From Shewanella sp. (GTDB lineage Bacteria; Pseudomonadota; Gammaproteobacteria; Enterobacterales; Shewanellaceae), in NCBI GenBank assembly GCA_004195335.1, contig SDWK01000929.1, forward strand, positions 1 to 15,137: a DNA stretch of 15,137 nt, in the 5' to 3' direction. The position numbers were made by a program, and so were the translations under genes. The notes beneath the pieces were generated by a model, which searched no databases, was not told the origin of the DNA, and saw nothing but the letters and a program-made list of their open reading frames with translations. Shown piece after piece: positions 15,035 through 15,137 of the stretch. The stretch's first letter is position 1. Each line of letters opens with the position of its first letter.

Positions 15035-15137
15035 ATACATAGACCTGTGCTTACTTGTCGGATCACAAGTTTCAAATATCTTTTTTGATTGCTTCATTGG
15101 GCTTAAATAGGTGCTGGCTAGCGTACTAAGTACCATA

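Overview
The window looks like chromosomal DNA of a marine gammaproteobacterium, most likely Shewanella or a close relative. The basis is the pairing of an LctP-type lactate permease with a long FAD/iron-sulfur D-lactate dehydrogenase (the Dld-II arrangement known from Shewanella), a DcaP-like porin, an HD-GYP protein and rpiA, all in moderate-GC DNA without mobile elements. Genus is an inference; no rRNA or tRNA is present to test it.

Layout. 1-250: the C-terminal end of a CBS-domain protein. 339-4881 (minus strand): lldP followed by dld, a lactate uptake and oxidation operon ending in a strong terminator. 4882-5604: a gene-free divergent control region. 5605-7622 (plus): a Cache-domain histidine kinase overlapping its LuxR-type response regulator by 4 bases. 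7669-7956: three minus-strand hairpins and one doubtful small ORF. 7965-9035 (minus): a DcaP-like outer-membrane porin. 9036-9627: a second gene-free control region. 9628-10752 (minus): lrgA-lrgB, divergent from a LysR regulator (10859-11818). 11859-12791 (minus): a YedI/DUF808 membrane protein. 13030-13914 (plus): an HD-GYP phosphodiesterase with a C-terminal zinc ribbon. 13915-14283: degenerate tandem repeats of the HD-GYP gene's 3' end. 14284-14940 (plus): rpiA with its promoter and terminator.

The main observation is that about 350 bp upstream of lldP (about 4953-5301) is repeated, in the same orientation relative to the gene, upstream of the porin (about 9067-9415). Conservation is mosaic. 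A 53-bp block is identical. A distal block with an FNR/EtrA-like site is nearly identical. A gene-proximal palindrome is recognisable, and the DNA between has drifted. The two-component system lies between the two copies. I infer one regulon: outer-membrane entry (porin), inner-membrane uptake (LldP) and oxidation (Dld) of lactate or a related small carboxylate, controlled by a shared duplicated promoter and perhaps by the adjacent Cache kinase/regulator pair. A 14-of-15 match to the ArcA box before the kinase and the FNR-like sites before the transport genes suggest redox control on top. LrgAB homologues carry pyruvate in some bacteria, so the lrgAB-LysR block may belong to the same C3-acid theme. 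The function of the two-component system and its link to the repeats are hypotheses; the duplication itself is visible in the sequence.
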